From Clytia hemisphaerica (lineage: Eukaryota; Cnidaria; Hydrozoa; Leptothecata; Clytiidae): 64,000 nt of DNA. The notes under the pieces were generated by a model, which was not told the DNA's origin, ran no database searches, and was given only the letters and a program-made list of their open reading frames with translations. Positions 43,773-55,964 of this stretch are shown here, one piece after another (position 1 is the first letter of the stretch; every line of letters starts with the position of its first letter). The position numbers and the translations under genes were made by a program. The stretch is from the NCBI GenBank assembly GCA_902728285.1, contig CACVBU010000600.1, positions 353,558-417,557 on the forward strand. The letters run 5' to 3'.

Positions 43773-44922
43773 TCAGAACCCGATTTCTAAGATGGTGCTA
43801 ACGTAGTTTTAAAGTAACATTGAAACTCGTCATCACATTACAATTTCTATTTTTGATTGAGTTTTATTGATTCCTGAACTCTGCTGGGAATTTAAAATTT
43901 TCATGACCATGCATGATTGATTTTAGGTGGGGGTTTCAATATTATGCGCTGGGACCTCTTTTTTATAAGACATTTAACCTTTTTGCATACTAAGCAACTT
44001 TTGCGGATAAAAGGATGAAGTAAAAGTTTTGAAGCTCTTGGCATTAAATGTTGCTTAAGTTGATTCTCCATAACTCGATCACTCAATTTGTTATGGAGTA
44101 AGGCATTGTGAACTGTATGGACCATAAAACTTGTTCGAGTTAAGGAAAACATTCAAGTTATAGAGGTTCGAGTTAAAGCGACTGCACTACATAATGTAAT
44201 TGAACTTTCATAATATAAAATTTATTTACAAAATCGACTCTAAATAGTCTAAAAATTGTTTAGTATAAAAACCTATAAAATTATTGCAAGAATATATTTC
44301 TAAAACGAAATGATAAGCTTTTGTACCATATAAATTCATTCCCAAAAAAATGAAATGGTGGTGGTTTTAACCTGTTAGATTTCATATAAACAATTAAGTC
44401 ATAAGGATATGAAATTCGTGTTCAATTTTATATCGGTTACTATTTACTATGCTTTTTCTTTGATCGTGAATGTCTTGCAAAAGGTTCTCCGCTACGCTGT
44501 AATTCGATGGTAAACTTTTCGCCTTCCTCGTATCTATCCAGTATAAAGAGTCAACAGTATGTCAACTACAAATAAGAAAAATATGAAACAGTATCCGAAA
44601 GAGCCAAGGTATTTTTATTTTTATCTTTTTAGCAGCTAAGGCCAAACACCAAATCATCATTCTCTTAACGATCTCCTGTGAGGCATTCTCTTTAAAAATC
44701 GTACATTTTCTTGAAAAATATTTGTCCAAAATTTGCCTAAAAAACTGGTTTTCTTACTTTTTACACCCTCTTAATGCGCTTTCTCTCATTTCAACCCTTA
44801 CAGTGTGCTTTCTCTATCATTTTGATCCTTCAGTGCAATTTGGGAAGCCTGATCTACGGTCGGTCGCTTGCCTTGTATGCTCTCCCTCCCAGGATTGACT
44901 TCCACCACTAATAAGGGTATCG

Positions 44923-45564
44923 TTACACATGTGATACGGTATCCAATATAGCTAACTCATGGAAAACTATACTCTCACAACTATCCACACTCAACGGATC
45001 TGCCACCACTTCAATATTGACCGTCTGCTTACAAAGTGGACATTGGTCAGACTGTCTAAGCCATTTCATGATACAGCTGTTATGAAAATGATGATTACAG
45101 TCTAATTTTATGGGTTGCTTTCTAGTAAGTTCGTCCAGGCATATTGCACATGTTTCTTCTTTGGTCCGTACAAAGTTGTAATCAATTTTACAACTATATG
45201 GTAGAGCTATGACTAGACTAGAATCCAGTTCGTCTTCTCTCCAGCAGCAATAACAGTTAACTGTATCAAAACATTGAACTCCTATTCCAGAGCTTATTCC
45301 AATTGTTCGTATGCATTTTGGTCCTTTCCGTGCAGTATTTGAATATCTATCAAAATTATGTACTAAGTTGGATTCGATATCAAGTTTGTTTTGCTTTTCT
45401 GATTGGTCGGTCATGGTTTTGTTTCTGGTCTGTGATTGGTCCGTTATTCTCATCATACAATGAAATCGACCAATACATTCGAGAAATAGAACAACGATAA
45501 CAAAGAAACTGAACGTGAGTAAACAAACTAAACCCAGGGTCTGTATTGGTGTCAGGTCTACCAT
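44923..45564 (-). CDS. Membrane RING-H2 finger protein (probable E3 ubiquitin ligase)
   Basis: Single-exon ORF of 213 aa. A hydrophobic segment near the N-terminus (about 10-28, LGLVCLLTFSFFVIVVLFL) suggests a membrane anchor. A RING-H2 domain lies at 139-178: CAIC, CNHHFH, C and CPLC give the C3H2C3 zinc ligands. Such proteins recruit E2 enzymes to ubiquitinate membrane or cytosolic targets. The ATG at 45564 has A at -3 and G at +4. The frame is open upstream to 45669 but its first codon is TTG, so I did not use it. Most animal TM-RING proteins (RNF13/goliath type) also have a PA domain, which is absent here. The family cannot be narrowed further. Confidence 0.7.
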   Translation of the reverse strand: MVDLTPIQTLGLVCLLTFSFFVIVVLFLECIGRFHCMMRITDQSQTRNKTMTDQSEKQNKLDIESNLVHNFDRYSNTARKGPKCIRTIGISSGIGVQCFDTVNCYCCWREDELDSSLVIALPYSCKIDYNFVRTKEETCAICLDELTRKQPIKLDCNHHFHNSCIMKWLRQSDQCPLCKQTVNIEVVADPLSVDSCESIVFHELAILDTVSHV

Positions 45565-46357
45565 TTTGTCACATTTGAGTATTTGTCTTTTCTTTTTGTT
45601 CTTTGTTCTGAGAAAGAAGGTATTTATTATTAATGATGATAAGAGAATGCGATCAGCAAACTTCACCAAGGTCTAAAAAATTTCATTGCCCATAATTCTT
45701 GATAAACTACTGTTCCCAGCCATGGAAATATGCTAATTAGAGCCTTTGGAAGTAGCTCACATACATCTGGGGCTCAAATTTGCTATTTTTTTCATTATCT
45801 TGTAAAGTAAAAACATTTTAGACAATCTTACCATGACAAACGAAAACCCTTTGCCCAATATGAAAAATATGGTATAATATCAGGGGTGGTCAAAGCAAAC
45901 TTTTTCATAATGAGTGCTAAGCAACCCCTTTGCTGACCCAAAAATTGGAGTTGCTTATAAAAAAATCTTGTAATCGAAACACTGATGCTAAGACTTTGCC
46001 AACCTTTGAAAGAACAATGTAAATACCCGTGTTTTTTAAATATACCAGTATTCGCGTGTACAATCAAGAGTTAGATGAAAAAAGATTTTCTTCATAAAAG
46101 TCAGCTAGTACCAGTGCTATAATGAATAAATTACATCTAACAATCCTCTGTAATTAGTCCTTTAAAAGTCAGCATTAGACTGCATTCAATTAGCCATTTC
46201 CTAATCATTAAAAGCTTAAGCGGTTACAAACTACCAGCACCATAATTAAGTATGTTGCTTAATTACTACTTAATTATCATTTTTAATGTAAGGTTCTCGT
46301 TTCTCGCATGCATACATTGAGAAAAAGAAACAATGTGTTCGGAAACGAGGCAAGACA

Positions 46358-46583
46358 GAATTTTTTGTAAGAACAAATTATATAAGAACAAAATGTTAAG
46401 AACAAATTAAGAACATTTTAAGGCTTTATGGACTCAAAAACACCCTATTTCTTAGAAAAATGGTCAAAAATATTCACAAAATGGTCAAAAATAAGAACAT
46501 GTTAAGAACATTTTTAGGTTTAAAACTCAAAAAGTTATGAACATATAAGGCTTCAAAAATTTTGGATGCTCTTATAAAAAACG
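46358..46583 (-). mobile_element. ACGTTTTTT-family MITE, copy 4 (inverted)
   Basis: Contains GTTAAGAACAAATTAAGAAC, AAGAACATGTTAAGAACATT and TTGGATGCTCTTATAAAAAA, ending in ACGT. The left end is degraded (TTTTTTGTAAGAAC). Confidence 0.7.
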
Positions 46584-46861
46584 TATATATAATTAAAAAT
46601 ACTCCTGAAATCTTGTGTATTCTTGACTATTCGTGATTACTAGAACTAGATTAATTTTTGAAATATCAATTTTAAGATAATGAGCTTTGAGGTTTTAATT
46701 TTATATGATATCTGAGTTTCATTTTTGTGCAGACACAATGTATAATGTCAAAATTTCTGAATTTCTGAAGTTTCATATGTCGGGCCTGGAACAGACAAAT
46801 CTCAACAAGACTTTCAACCATCATTAAATGAGAAATTATTCATTTCGAATGCTTTATTCAC

Positions 46862-47197
46862 TTGAATAATCATAAACACACCCCCTTCTCACAGACCCAC
46901 TGTGACCCCTTCCAACTGGAAGAATTGGCCAAAATATTGTCCCAAGTGGAAACTTATACTCCATTTTTTGCCCACACTGAAAATAATCAAATATCCTCAC
47001 TGCAAGTATTATGTGCTATTTTTTCTCATCCCCATTGAATTTTATGACTTGAAAACAATGGAATTTAAATCCTAAGCCATAAAAAATATGACAATATCAA
47101 TCGCCATCGAGTTTCAATCCATTATTTTTACCCCCATTGGCTGAAAGAATCCTACTGGGTCTGTGAGAAGGAGGTATATGAATATTTGACTCATCAT
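46862..47197. mobile_element. MITE with CTTCTCACAGACCCA inner ends
   Basis: CCCCTTCTCACAGACCCA on the left and TGGGTCTGTGAGAAGGAGG on the right pair, and the outer parts ATTCACTTGAATAATCATA / ATGAATATTTGACTC also loosely match. About 335 bp, non-coding. Confidence 0.6.
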
Positions 47198-47860
47198 TTG
47201 CTTACAAGGTATAACTTTAACACTTCTGGAAAGAAATTCCAACAGACCCCAAAAATTCAACTTATTTCACGTACTATCGCAAGCCTTTATATCTTTTTCA
47301 CCTGGAACAAGAGGTTCAATCGATTCTCTCTTGATTTTAGGCTCAAAATATTATGCAAGAACCAAATTGACATATTCAATCTAACCTCAAGCAAATTCTC
47401 TACATACCATGTCTTCCAAATTGTTTCGAAGTTTACAATCAAATTCAATAACCATACGAGACTTTTCAAAATACAAAACATTTTTAATGAGACTTTAGGA
47501 TTAGCACCATTTCGTGACCCTTTTAACACCATCATCACACTACATAAAAATTTAAGCTAAATGTCAATCATTTCCTAAACCACTTTCCCACAGATTCTGC
47601 ACTTTTCATAGACTATGCTATAGTCTAAGACAAATCACTATCTAAGAAATAAACCCAAAGCCAAAGAAAATTCGCTAACGGGTTTTTTGCCGAAAAAAGT
47701 TTACAGTCGGTAGAGTTTGTTCGAAACTCTCCAGTCGATTTTTTTTTTCGTATACCGCCATAACGCCATTACACCATATCTTCCCGCCTTTACTATCACT
47801 GTAACGAACAATAACATCGTCTACACTCTTCCTAAAATTTACACACTTCTTTAATGAAAT

Positions 47861-48216
47861 ACACGTTTTTTTATGAGAACAATTTTGAAGAACACGAGGT
47901 TGGAAATTGGCCAAAACTTAAGAATAAATTAAGTAACAATCTAAGTCTCGGATTTTTAAAATTTTTTAAGAAAGCACAGATTTTAAAGATTTAATGTATT
48001 AAAGCAATTTTCACTTTATAAGTAAAGAAATCTACTAAGAACATCGTATCACCGGTTGCCGTTGTACGGGCCGTGAAAGGTACGGCGCAGGACGTTCCCG
48101 CACGGACAATTGCCTTAAAATTTAAGCCTTAAAATTTCAAAAAATTGAGAACAGCCCAGCCTGTACCAAAATTTACTGGTGCCCATAAAAAAAAGTCATT
48201 TTATAAAAACAGTGTG
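47861..48216. mobile_element. Possible degenerate MITE with ACACGTTTTTTTATGAGAAC start
   Basis: The left end resembles the CACGTTTTTTATAAG group; the right end (TTATAAAAACAGTGTG) is a poor inverse. Kept only because it fits the family pattern. Confidence 0.35.
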
Positions 48217-48754
48217 GCTCAAAAACGCAAAAAGAAAAGAAACTGCTACTGTTCTTATTTATAAAGGCAAAATTAAAAAAAAAAATTACTAAAAAAAATT
48301 CAGACATTACAGACAGAAGATTGTTCTTAAATGTTTCTCGTTATTGTTCTGATAAATTATTCTCATAAAAATAGTCCGAACTATATTCATATCCGATATT
48401 TATTCTTTTACGTCTACAAACCAAAGTAACTTCAAGGTAGTGAGCACATATAATTCTCTTCTGACTCATTTTATGCTAGCTTCAAATTTGAAAAGCGCTA
48501 ATAACCACAAAAAGATTATAAATCAAACAGCTCATATGATTTTATCAAATTTGAAAACATATTTACTCCACACGTTACTTTTATAAATATGCAAACAAAA
48601 TGTCCAGTTATAAGATCTAAGATCTAAGTTACGTTTGATAAGCTTTTTTTTGCTTTTACAATATAGTCCTTTAAGATATAATAATTTCTCACCTCGGCTT
48701 TGGAAATCTAGTTGATTCCTCTACTCAAGGATAATGTACGCGGGTGACAGACCC

Positions 48755-49054
48755 ACAGATATCTTAGATACTACACTAGATAGAGCTACTCTGTATTACT
48801 CAAGCAGCGGCAGTTGATGCAAAATAATCCGCCAGGTTTACTGAAATTAGACGATAGTAGACAACAGTTCGGTATAGGGAATTTGTTCAGCCAACCAAAA
48901 AACAGCGAATGGTGTGAAGAGACGAGGCGAGAGAATTGACTTTATAAATCAAATTGCCGGCACCGAACTATGGTCTACTTTAAAGATTGTGGATTGTTTT
49001 GCTTTAGCTAGGGATGGAGTAGCTCTATCTAGTGTTTTATATAAGATATCTTTG
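48755..49054. mobile_element. MITE, 300 bp, with 9-bp TSD GACAGACCC
   Basis: The ends ACAGATATCTTA-ATA and its inverse, followed by ACACTAGATAGAGCTACTC, pair over about 35 bp. GACAGACCC is repeated exactly at 48746-48754 and 49055-49063. A 9-bp duplication is typical of Mutator-like elements. Confidence 0.8.
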
Positions 49055-52000
49055 GACAGACCCGGTCGAGCCCTTCACCCATAAAAATTGGTCAAAAATC
49101 GTCACCAGAGAAAAATACCCTATAGGTTCATCCTCATTTGAAGGCTTCACTAAACACTCGTCCAAAATAAGATCTCTCGAGCTCACTTAAACAGAGGTGT
49201 AGTGTAAGTTGATAAAATCCAACAAGTCAACAACAAACATTGTTTAAACTTTATAAATACTTCAAATCTTCAAGTTAGAGCATAATAAAAAAAGCCCAAT
49301 AACATGCAAGATATAACATTATAAGTAAAATGCAACTGAATAAATATTTCATATTTTTAAACCAATAAGCTATAGAAACATGGTATATTTGTAGTCAGGA
49401 AGAAAAAAGTGCTGTCAGAAAATACGATCAAATATCTTTAGGTTCAACGGCAAATCTCCCGATTAAAATTGTCATCAACTTTTTCTTACAGGAGTTGGTA
49501 TTTTAAGTACTTCGTATTAGGGAATGTATTAAGTTTCAAGTCTCATGCATTTGTGTGCAGATAAACGTTTTGCAAAATGAATCACGTGATTTTTCATTAC
49601 TTTAAGTTCAGCTCTTACAAGTTATAATCGTTTTCACAGGTAATAGAAATTGCTCAGTTCTCTCCACTGATCACTTTTTGAAGTTATTTTTGTGCTTATT
49701 TAAGCATACCCCAGTATTACACTGTTTTGAGCACCCTAAAAATGAATCGACTCTTAATTTTAAACAGATTTGTTCTCTCCCATTAATTTTGCTTCAGACT
49801 TTTCCAAGCGTCCGGCAGCACAGCTTACTGAAACCACTTGTGCCACCGGAGAAGTAAATCCAAAATACAGTGGAGTTTCTATAACTCGAAAACGCACGGG
49901 GAACACAAATCTCGCGAGATATAGAGGTTTATAAAGTTTATAAAGACATTTCAACTGAGTGGACTAGAAAACTTGTTTGAGTCAAGGAGACATTCGAGTT
50001 ATAGAGCAGGTTCTATGATATAAGTTCCCTTTGCGAAATCGTACCTACACCAATGCATCACAACTGAGAACTTCATTTACAGTTCCAGCTGGTGCGTGAT
50101 TCTTTTAACATCCTGTTAGGTCTAAATAATGTTGAATGAATGTTGAAACAACGTTGTTCATCAAGCTTAGATCGCCTACAACGGAACATATAACCTTCTA
50201 AATATACACACACAGTAGACGTTATTCTTCCTTTCATCACCCAATATCGAAAGAAATCTTCAAGTTTTTCTATTTCCATATTTATATCACTACAACACTG
50301 GCATAAACACCAAAGGAACAGTCAACTATAAACAGCCAATTTTAAACAAATGTTGATTTGAGACATGGTTTTCCAGCTTGGTTCGCCTAAACTAAAACCA
50401 GCATAGCTTTAAAAATAAACATTGTTGTTCCTCTTCTTGCAGTCTTCAAAAGAGTAATCTTCAGATTTATGTTACCACAACCAGTCAACACTGGCACCAA
50501 ACACCAAAGGAAAGGTCAACTAAAAAAATGACCCACTAGCCAATTTGGAAAGAGGAATTTTCAGATTTATATCACCACAACCACTAGCCAACATTTTCAC
50601 ATCCAGATCCTACTTAGTAAGCCAGAAACATGAAGTATCAAATCCTGCTCTACAGATAACACAAAAAACACACCACACGATCTCATTTTTCTTTTAATTA
50701 AACCTTTTATAGACATTCGTTCATTCCGCAAGTCGATGTTTCCGTTACAAAAATGTTTATCCGGTCTAAATGAATCGTTTACGGATATTCCTACGTCTTT
50801 TACGTCACGGAAGCGCGCGTTACTTTAGCGTAGTTAGATGAGATTCATGTTTTTTTCTCTTATTGATGAAGTGAAAAAGTTACTTTGAGAAAGAGATGAA
50901 AAAGTCACAATGATAACACTTTATTTGCATGTACTTTGTTGAAATCTATCAAAGGAATTCAACAAAGAAGTCCAAAGTATTGAGTCTAAAGCCCGAAGGG
51001 CTTGAGTGGAATCTTTAACCTTTCCCAAGCAAGAAAAAGTATTTTTTTAAAGATTTGCGCCGTACTTGAATCTAGTGGTTTTAGTGTTTAGTGTCGAAAT
51101 CTTCTGATCTGACTATCTACCAATCGTGGGAAAATCACGTGGATCACGCCTTTTGGGTGGGAATTAATTGGCTTCATTTTCCATTTAGGAGATTGCTCTC
51201 TAACCATTTGGGCTTCACAATGGCCCAAAATCTCCATTTCTGAATAGGATAAAAGAAATAAACAGTCCGGCAAAATGAGTGGTAAGGCTGGCATTCCAGC
51301 TCTAAAAATATCTAAGAAGAATTTTAAAATCATATCTGACTCGGTCAACTTTTGGTCATTTTCGCTTCTTTTCAGGGTTGATTTTGGAACGAACCCGTTT
51401 TTGTATTCAACAGTAACAAAATACCTTGTTTTACGGTCTAAAGATCTCTTCCTACACCTATTTATTGACTCTTAGTGTCCATTTTTCGAACTCCAGTGGT
51501 AACTTCCATTGATCGTCAAGGTCACTGCTTACCCGGATGTAAAACATTGACATTGATTTAAGTTTGCAGTTCAGAAGAAGCTATTTTTAAGTGGTACGAG
51601 CCACGAAAAGAGTTCTAATCCTCTTTGAAACTAGCTTTATCACTATATCATAACCTGGTTTCCGTATACTTACTAATGACCAGATAATTCCCTGGCGTCC
51701 ATCAGTACATAACTAAAACCTGGTATACACGGGGACGAGGTTGACCATATACCTGAGTTTCCTTTTAAACACAAAATCATTCCGAGATCAACGAAAAGAA
51801 ATACATCTTTCCATCAGCTCATGTTTTCCACTAAAACCACGTTACTGTTTAGATCTTAAACATTTGATACCAATTATTTTTCTCCTTTATCGTACTGTAG
51901 TCAAAATAAGTATCCAAACATGCTTGATCTTGTAATAAATTATGTTATAACTTTTCTCTAAGAAGACTATGTTTATTATAGAGGTCAGCTTCTACTCAGT

Positions 52001-53735
52001 CTTGTAGACTTTTGCAGCAAACAATGTCTCAAGACTCTTCACTATCTGTGTTTTGTGATGCACTCTTATTCTTATTGACCAAATAAACTACCCATTACAT
52101 TTACCTGAGAACTGCACAATTCTACGGCTTATATATAATCATTTTTTAATTTGATATGCTTATATCAATCAAGAAACACTACATTTTTCTTGACATCTTT
52201 TGTGGTTTTATTTGCTTATCAAATCCTCATCTAGAGTGATATCATCTTTCTATTAAAGATCTCTCATCTTTCTTTCTACTCGCTATTTGTAAAAGGATAC
52301 GGACCTTAACTATAGCGACTGGCGACGCGAGAGTTCCGGTAAATTGATTAGTGTCATCTTTGTAGATACAGTAATTACTACTTGCTTTTTACTCTATAGG
52401 GGGAGGGGGCTACTTAGGCAAAAGGGGTGTTGTGTATTTCGAAATTTTGGCTCGGACATACCTGATACTCGCAAACCAGTTTACCTCCTTTGTTGTTGTT
52501 TTCTTTCGTGTTGCCCACATTATCACAATTTACTTTTCCTGTGGGATTTGAAACCACTTATTTCCTGCATAAGTTGATTGGCCCGCATTTGCCACCTTAT
52601 TAAGGAGAATGCGCCACTCAAAAAACAAAGAAAACGGTAGATTCAATCTGTCATCCGAAATGTGGCCCATTTGTAAGGCGTCACTTTCTCCACCGACTTT
52701 CTCTAGCTTAGCTCTATTTCGTTAACATTGCTGACTGCATGGGTGTATGCATCTCCCTTCTTATCGATACAGGAAGTTTCCTTTTTCTTTTACAGATTAA
52801 ACATGCAAGGTATGTCAACCTCGGCCTATATACCTTAGTGATGGATCGATTTCGCCAAAGATGGCCGACACAATGCAATCACTTTCAGGTGAGATGATTT
52901 TACCTGGTAAAATTTGTCAGATATTCACACCCATCGCGTCTCTTTAAGTTAGAGCTTGATGGTGACGGTAAGAGTTATAAAATTTTTGTTTCTACGGGCC
53001 AGGACGGGTCGACCATCAATGGGGCGAATATTGGAAAGGGATTTGAACCGGGAGCTTCTGGGTCATCGCTTATCAGGATTGATATCATAACCTTTTGTTT
53101 GTGTAATTTCAGAAAGACATGGCTACCAATATTTAAGGTCAGGTTGACTTGAATAGCATTTGATAAGAATGGGTTCAAAAGTTCTCGGAAAACATATTGG
53201 AGAAAAACCTTTTTGTAAGATTAATGATGTTTTAGCAAGGAGATTTTTATATCAACCAGGTGAGACAGGGGTATAAAGATGTATGTTCCAATACGTGTAT
53301 ATTTCCACCTAATCTGCCCCATACTAAGATTTCAAAAATATTCAATAGGGACCAATAGGAAATTGGGATAATTTTCATCACAGTAGCTTACTGTTCCAAT
53401 TTCAAATTGATTCTCATTTCTATATATTTTTGGGACTTGACGACTTAGTGAGAATTCAAAAATAAAAAATACAGTTTTGTTTCTAATTCGTTGTAGGCTG
53501 GACCAAATAACAGCAAGGAAAGGATAATGAATTTTCATTAAAGATCTCCAGAGGAGGTAAATTTTTAGATATTGATTTCTAATATTTTTCCCTTTTTTAA
53601 TTATTTTTGCTCAAAAGTTTTGGTGAACTTTTACTTACACAATTTACTGCATACAACGATGATAATTTCCTGGAGTAGGAGTCAAGGGAGAGAATTCCTA
53701 CAGGAAAAGACATTGTTTTTCCGGTGCTGTCAACT

Positions 53736-53977
53736 ACATTTTTTTATAAGAACATCCAAAATATTTGAAGCTTTCGGATGTTCTTAACTGTTTTAGTTTT
53801 ATCCCTAAAATGTTCTTAACATATTCTTATTTTCAACATTTGTTGAGCATTTTTGTCCATTTTCCTAAGAAATTGGGTATTTTAGAGTCCCCAAAGCCTT
53901 AAAATGTTCTTAACTTGTTCTTAACATTTTGGTCATCGAAGCCTTATGTTCTTTATAGTTTGTTCTTATAAAAACGT
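53736..53977 (+). mobile_element. ACGTTTTTT-family MITE, copy 5
   Basis: Contains TTTTTTTATAAGAACATCCA, CGGATGTTCTTAACTG, CCCCAAAGCCTTAAAATG and CATCGAAGCCTTATG, and ends GTTCTTATAAAAACGTT. Nearly collinear with the copy at 30624. Confidence 0.75.
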
Positions 53978-54926
53978 TTAAATGGTAATTAATATAATTA
54001 GACGATTGAGAGAGGCATACCGGCAGACAGACAGATAGACAACTCTAGAAGTTAAAAGTCAAACCCCGTCAAACCTGAAAAATTTAAACACAAAATGTCA
54101 CCCATAAACTCATTTTGTACCATGCCTTTGAACAATATTCAGCAATCTAAATTATTCTCTCGAGAAAAGGTACATTGTGAAGATAGAATCAAAGTTTCCC
54201 AATGTCTTAGTAATAATAAAGATTTTTGGAAGTTTTATCACTATATGACTCTTTCAAGCGGGAATTAGACTTTTAATCCTTATCCTCTTGCTTTCAAAAA
54301 AAAGCTGAAACAGCTTAAATAAATGATTTATCGTCGTTAATAAAATACGAAATTCCCAAAAAAAGTATCGATAATTGACACTTTCAAAACAAGAGGGGAG
54401 ACTTTTCACACGTATGTCGAAATCTTTCAAAATAAACCTGCAGAACATATAATAACCTTTTGGCGATATTCCTCAAGGGCTTCCACTGTCCTTTTAGAGG
54501 GAAATGGGTATTAGCTATTTACGAAGAGTAACGGTCCCGTTTTCAAATACCCTGAGTATTAGAGGCCGAAGTTTTCAAAGAGAATATCAACCTCTGACGA
54601 CTAAGTGTTTAAATTTTATCTCGCATGTGTCAATCTAATCACTGTAGAAAGAATCAAAGATGAAGAGCAAATATTACCATATTAATGTCTAGCAGACTGT
54701 ATCAGTATGCATGTTTATTATTGAAGAATCCCTCAGAATCCTCCAAGTGTAATTAAAATGAGTTTCTTTCAAAAGAAAGAATAGGCAGATTTTTATGTTA
54801 GGGTTCTCTATCTTTAATTTACAGTAATATATTTCTCAGGTCTATCGACCTCTATGAAATAATCATGCTTAACATTTTACAATTTTACAGTTGTAGGCGC
54901 ACGGTGGGCCTCTTAACCAGTCGTCT

Positions 54927-55964
54927 TTACAATATTTCATTTTCAGTAACAGGTTTGTTATAGATCTTCTTGAAGTAGAGTTTTGTCCGAGGACTTCCTC
55001 TAACCTTATATATCCAGTTGCCATCCTTTTGTAATTCTGTTTTCTCCTTTGCCTTCCTATGCCACTCTTTGATGGTTTCGCGTTCTTTCTTCGAAAAATC
55101 GTCGGATACTCTAAATTCGTCTTTCTCTAATTTGTGGACTGATGCCAGAATATGACGTTTCTCTTCTTCGTTCTTTAGCACGACTTTCAAGGGTCGCCAT
55201 CTTTTTGTTTTGAACATTTCGTCCTTCCGAGCTCCTATTCTTTCTGCGCTGACGATGTTTACCTTTAATCCCATTTGGTTTTGTACAACTTCTTCAACAT
55301 AATCCTTATCACCTACACGTTGTTCTTCTAGGTCTTCATCTTTGTTCTCTCCGAGGTTGTGAACAATGATATTGTACTTTGTTAAGTTTGACCATCGTTC
55401 TTCTTCTTTCTCTTCTTTGATGTAATTCTTGATCTTTACCTCTTGTTTCTTTAGCTCATCTTTAGTAATGCTAGCGTATGTCTGTTGTTGCTTTGATTCT
55501 ATATCGTGGTCTTTTTTCTTTAGTTCATCTTTAGCGATGCTAGCGTATGTCTGCTGTTGTTTGGATCCTTTAACGACATCATCTTTGTTTACAAGATCGT
55601 CGATCTTCTTCTCCAGTCTATCCAGTCTAGCCAAAACACATTGCTCATCTTGATCTTTCTCTTTACCTCCAGTATTTGTTGCCTTGTTATTGGTCGTTCT
55701 TTGTTTACTTGTTTTGAACTTCTCTAATAATATTGGCGTGACTGTGATGCATTTCGCACATTCGAATCTCCTTGCTTTGTACTGAAGGCAAATCTGTACT
55801 TGGTAGGCTGGAAGCTCCGAACAGGCATAATGAACAAATCTTTGACACTTCCTACACTGCAAGACATCGTTATCCCGTATTATTTCATTTATAAAGCATT
55901 CATTTGGGGTGCAGGATCCATATTTTGATGAAATTTCCGTGTTATTTTCAGAAGTTTTCGCCAT
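54927..55964 (-). CDS. PHD-finger/coiled-coil/RRM-like protein, LINE ORF1-like
   Basis: Intact 345-aa single-exon ORF with ATG start at 55964. N-terminal PHD-like finger with ligands C18, C23, C37, C40, H45, C48, C69 and C72 (C4HC3). Then a charged coiled coil (about 95-190), including two tandem 23-residue units each with KQQQTYASI-KDELKK. Then a region (about 195-335) with YNIIVHNLGE, SAERIGARKDEMF, RPLKVVLKNEEEKRHIL and KLYFKKI, which resembles the RRM/CTD part of non-LTR retrotransposon ORF1 proteins, which bind RNA. No reverse transcriptase or polyA tail is visible nearby, so it is either a solo ORF1 copy or a host gene derived from one. The PHD finger would bind histone tails if functional (inference). 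Confidence 0.65.
   Translation of the reverse strand: MAKTSENNTEISSKYGSCTPNECFINEIIRDNDVLQCRKCQRFVHYACSELPAYQVQICLQYKARRFECAKCITVTPILLEKFKTSKQRTTNNKATNTGGKEKDQDEQCVLARLDRLEKKIDDLVNKDDVVKGSKQQQTYASIAKDELKKKDHDIESKQQQTYASITKDELKKQEVKIKNYIKEEKEEERWSNLTKYNIIVHNLGENKDEDLEEQRVGDKDYVEEVVQNQMGLKVNIVSAERIGARKDEMFKTKRWRPLKVVLKNEEEKRHILASVHKLEKDEFRVSDDFSKKERETIKEWHRKAKEKTELQKDGNWIYKVRGSPRTKLYFKKIYNKPVTENEIL
55448..55585 (-). repeat. 69-bp in-frame tandem duplication within the ORF1-like gene
   Basis: Two adjacent 69-bp units share ATGCTAGCGTATGTCTG and TTCATCTTTAG-type blocks (plus-strand reading). They encode the two KQQQTYASI units with only a few differences. Confidence 0.85.

Larger units (their letters stand above)
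42918..44922. other. Region between the RetSat-like and RING genes
   Basis: Holds the RetSat 3' UTR with its polyA signal, the MITE at 43475-43772 and a TTCGAGTTAAAG/ATAGAGG dispersed repeat near 44090-44190. Otherwise AT-rich; no exon seen. The two genes are convergent. Confidence 0.65.
45565..54926. other. 9.4 kb gene-free region with scattered MITEs
   Basis: No supported coding exon; the longest open frames (around 47186-47560) have no recognisable motif. It holds MITEs at 46358, 46862, 47861, 48755 and 53736. TATAACTCGA / TCGAGTTATAGAG repeat pieces lie near 49870-50000. An AATGTTGAAACAACGTT repeat near 50136 is related to one near 24720. The rest is unassigned. Confidence 0.65.

Noticed and set aside
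45565..45669. 35-codon N-terminal extension of the RING-H2 protein
   Set aside because: Its first codon is TTG; the ATG at 45564 has a good Kozak context and lies just before the membrane segment.
47186..47560. 124-codon ORF
   Set aside because: No recognisable domain, repeats or splice support; composition is like the surrounding AT-rich DNA.
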